The notes under the pieces: generated by a model | What the model was told of the DNA's origin: nothing | Databases searched by the model: none | Seen by the model: the letters and a program-made list of their open reading frames with translations, nothing else | Origin: Humisphaera sp. | GTDB lineage: Bacteria; Planctomycetota; Phycisphaerae; Tepidisphaerales; Tepidisphaeraceae | DNA length: 5,828 bases | Direction: 5' to 3' | Assembly (NCBI GenBank): GCA_025351525.1 | Contig: JANXVV010000285.1 | Coordinates: forward strand, 1 to 5,828 | Shown here: positions 5,048-5,828 of the stretch, one piece after another | Position numbering within the stretch: the stretch's first letter is position 1 | Layout: each line of letters starts with the position of its first letter | Made by a program: the position numbers and the translations under genes

Positions 5048-5602
5048 ATGCGCAGTTTTCTCACAAAAGTGGCCATTATCGCGTTCTTGATTCAGGCGGG
5101 CGTGGTCGAAGCGGGTTTTATCGGTTCAAAGGTTGTCGCGGATCGGCGATACCCGGACTTCACCACCATTCTTGAATCGCGCACAGCCACGGTGGGGCCC
5201 GGGGTTGAATTCACGAGCATCATCGGTGAGGTATCCGCGGACATTTCCGATAATCGCATCACTGTGAAGCCCCTCATCACCGGCACCTATGGAGGTGGGG
5301 CATTCAACGGTTACACCTTTACGTTCACCGGCGCCTCGAAGATCACCGGCGTGACGGTCGATCCGACCAGCACGTTCGGGCCGGTGATCGTTTCGTTCAC
5401 CTTCAACCAGATCGCTTTGAATTACGGGGGCGCCACGGTGGATTTCCCGTTTGCCGCGCAAACATTGTTGAATGTGACGTTTGCACCGTCGGCGCCCGGC
5501 GTACCCCTGCCCTCCGGATTATGTGGCGGACTCGCTGCGCTGTTGGCGGTTGGATATAGTCGAAAGCGGGTATTCCGCTGTGAAAGCAGGCCCGTGCTAT
5601 GA
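5048..5602 (+). CDS. Exported protein with PEP-CTERM-like sorting signal
   Basis: 184 residues. A signal peptide (K7, hydrophobic 8-19, likely cleavage after VEA at 22) leads to a Gly/Thr/Phe-rich, probably all-beta body at 23-148. The end shows the three parts of a PEP-CTERM-type signal: VPLPSG (152-157), a hydrophobic stretch (158-170) and the basic SRKR (171-174). In known systems an exosortase recognises such tails and anchors or releases the protein at the envelope, often with exopolysaccharide production; no exosortase is in this window. Unusually, ten residues (VFRCESRPVL) follow the basic cluster, where such proteins normally end. The motif has PLP in place of the classical PEP. The body's function is unknown. 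A good GGAG site precedes the ATG. Confidence 0.82.
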   Translation: MRSFLTKVAIIAFLIQAGVVEAGFIGSKVVADRRYPDFTTILESRTATVGPGVEFTSIIGEVSADISDNRITVKPLITGTYGGGAFNGYTFTFTGASKITGVTVDPTSTFGPVIVSFTFNQIALNYGGATVDFPFAAQTLLNVTFAPSAPGVPLPSGLCGGLAALLAVGYSRKRVFRCESRPVL

Positions 5603-5609
5603 CTGCACA

Positions 5610-5759
5610 GGGTGTAACGGAATTTATTGGCGAAAGGTCTGGGGTTATTCAGTGCGGCCGGTGCCCTCGCCGGCGGAGGGGTCTGGCTCGGGCAGCGTTC
5701 CGCCGGTGAGTGCACCGGCGGCACCAAATCAGCTTTCGCCAAGAGCGGGCGTCACACCC
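5610..5759. repeat. Nested foldback structure downstream of the exported protein gene
   Basis: The outer arms GGGTGTAACG (5610-5619) and CGTCACACCC (5750-5759) are inverted copies at nine of ten positions. Seven bases inward on each side, TTGGCGAAAG (5627-5636) and CTTTCGCCAA (5733-5742) are perfect inverted copies. Inside lies the perfect hairpin CCGCCGGTG-AGTG-CACCGGCGG (5700-5721), which competes with pairing of CCGGCGG (5670-5676) to CCGCCGG (5700-5706). It may be a non-autonomous mobile element or a structured RNA. No direct repeats flank it. The frame at 5627-5815, which needs a TTG start, is not credible as a gene, so 5603-5828 holds no supported coding sequence. Confidence 0.6.
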
Positions 5760-5816
5760 ATCGCGTAATTTTTAATCGGATGTATGGATCATACCTGTTT
5801 GGGTGCTTTGAATAAG

Positions 5817-5828
5817 GTGGCATGGGCG
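5817..5828. repeat. Start of another foldback repeat copy at the window edge
   Basis: GTGGCATGGGCG matches the outer end of the foldback repeat at 4698-4706 and is identical to the reverse complement of 1848-1859. The window ends inside it, so its length and orientation cannot be determined. Confidence 0.6.

Noticed and set aside
5610..5759. Integron attC site
   Set aside because: The paired boxes superficially resemble the R/L arrangement of attC, but the ends lack the GTTRRRY/RYYYAAC consensus and no integrase or cassette layout is present.
5627..5815. Plus-strand frame needing a TTG start, with a hydrophobic N-terminus
   Set aside because: It starts exactly at a 10-base inverted repeat arm and runs through the foldback structure. 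It has no ribosome binding site and the composition is not protein-like after the first 25 residues.

Overview
The window reads as chromosomal DNA of a GC-rich, Gram-negative-type bacterium, most likely from the Planctomycetota–Verrucomicrobiota group. This rests on a bactofilin-type protein, an exported protein with a PEP-CTERM-like tail, mostly missing Shine-Dalgarno sequences, and intergenic spaces filled with compound palindromic repeats. The assignment is inference; no rRNA or marker gene is present.

Layout. The left edge (1-168) holds a possible gene end on the plus strand and a strong hairpin. Four genes then lie on the minus strand, transcribed from right to left: a four-helix membrane protein (2435-3151), a three-helix membrane protein (1864-2427, seven bases after it), a bactofilin-like beta-helix protein (1374-1757) and a complete GH3 beta-N-acetylhexosaminidase, NagZ (169-1200). 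NagZ acts in peptidoglycan recycling and bactofilins scaffold cell-wall enzymes in other bacteria, so a cell-envelope theme is plausible, but co-transcription across the 106- and 173-base gaps is not shown. Both membrane proteins carry the same short motif, G-[ED]-V-E-[FL]-[DE]-[VM], in a predicted cytoplasmic segment.

On the plus strand are an M24B Xaa-Pro-type aminopeptidase (3511-4611) with all five metal ligands intact and a small exported protein (5048-5602) with a signal peptide and a C-terminal PLPSG / hydrophobic / SRKR sorting signal.

The intergenic regions are the unusual part. Two foldback elements of about 185 bases (3243-3425 and 4698-4885) are each built from three hairpins per arm. 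Their cores are in opposite orientation while the flanking sequence keeps the same orientation, which suggests the core has flipped. A remnant of the terminal hairpin lies at 1837-1859 and another copy begins at 5817. A different nested foldback structure occupies 5610-5759. No tRNA, rRNA, CRISPR array, transposase or complete insertion sequence was seen.
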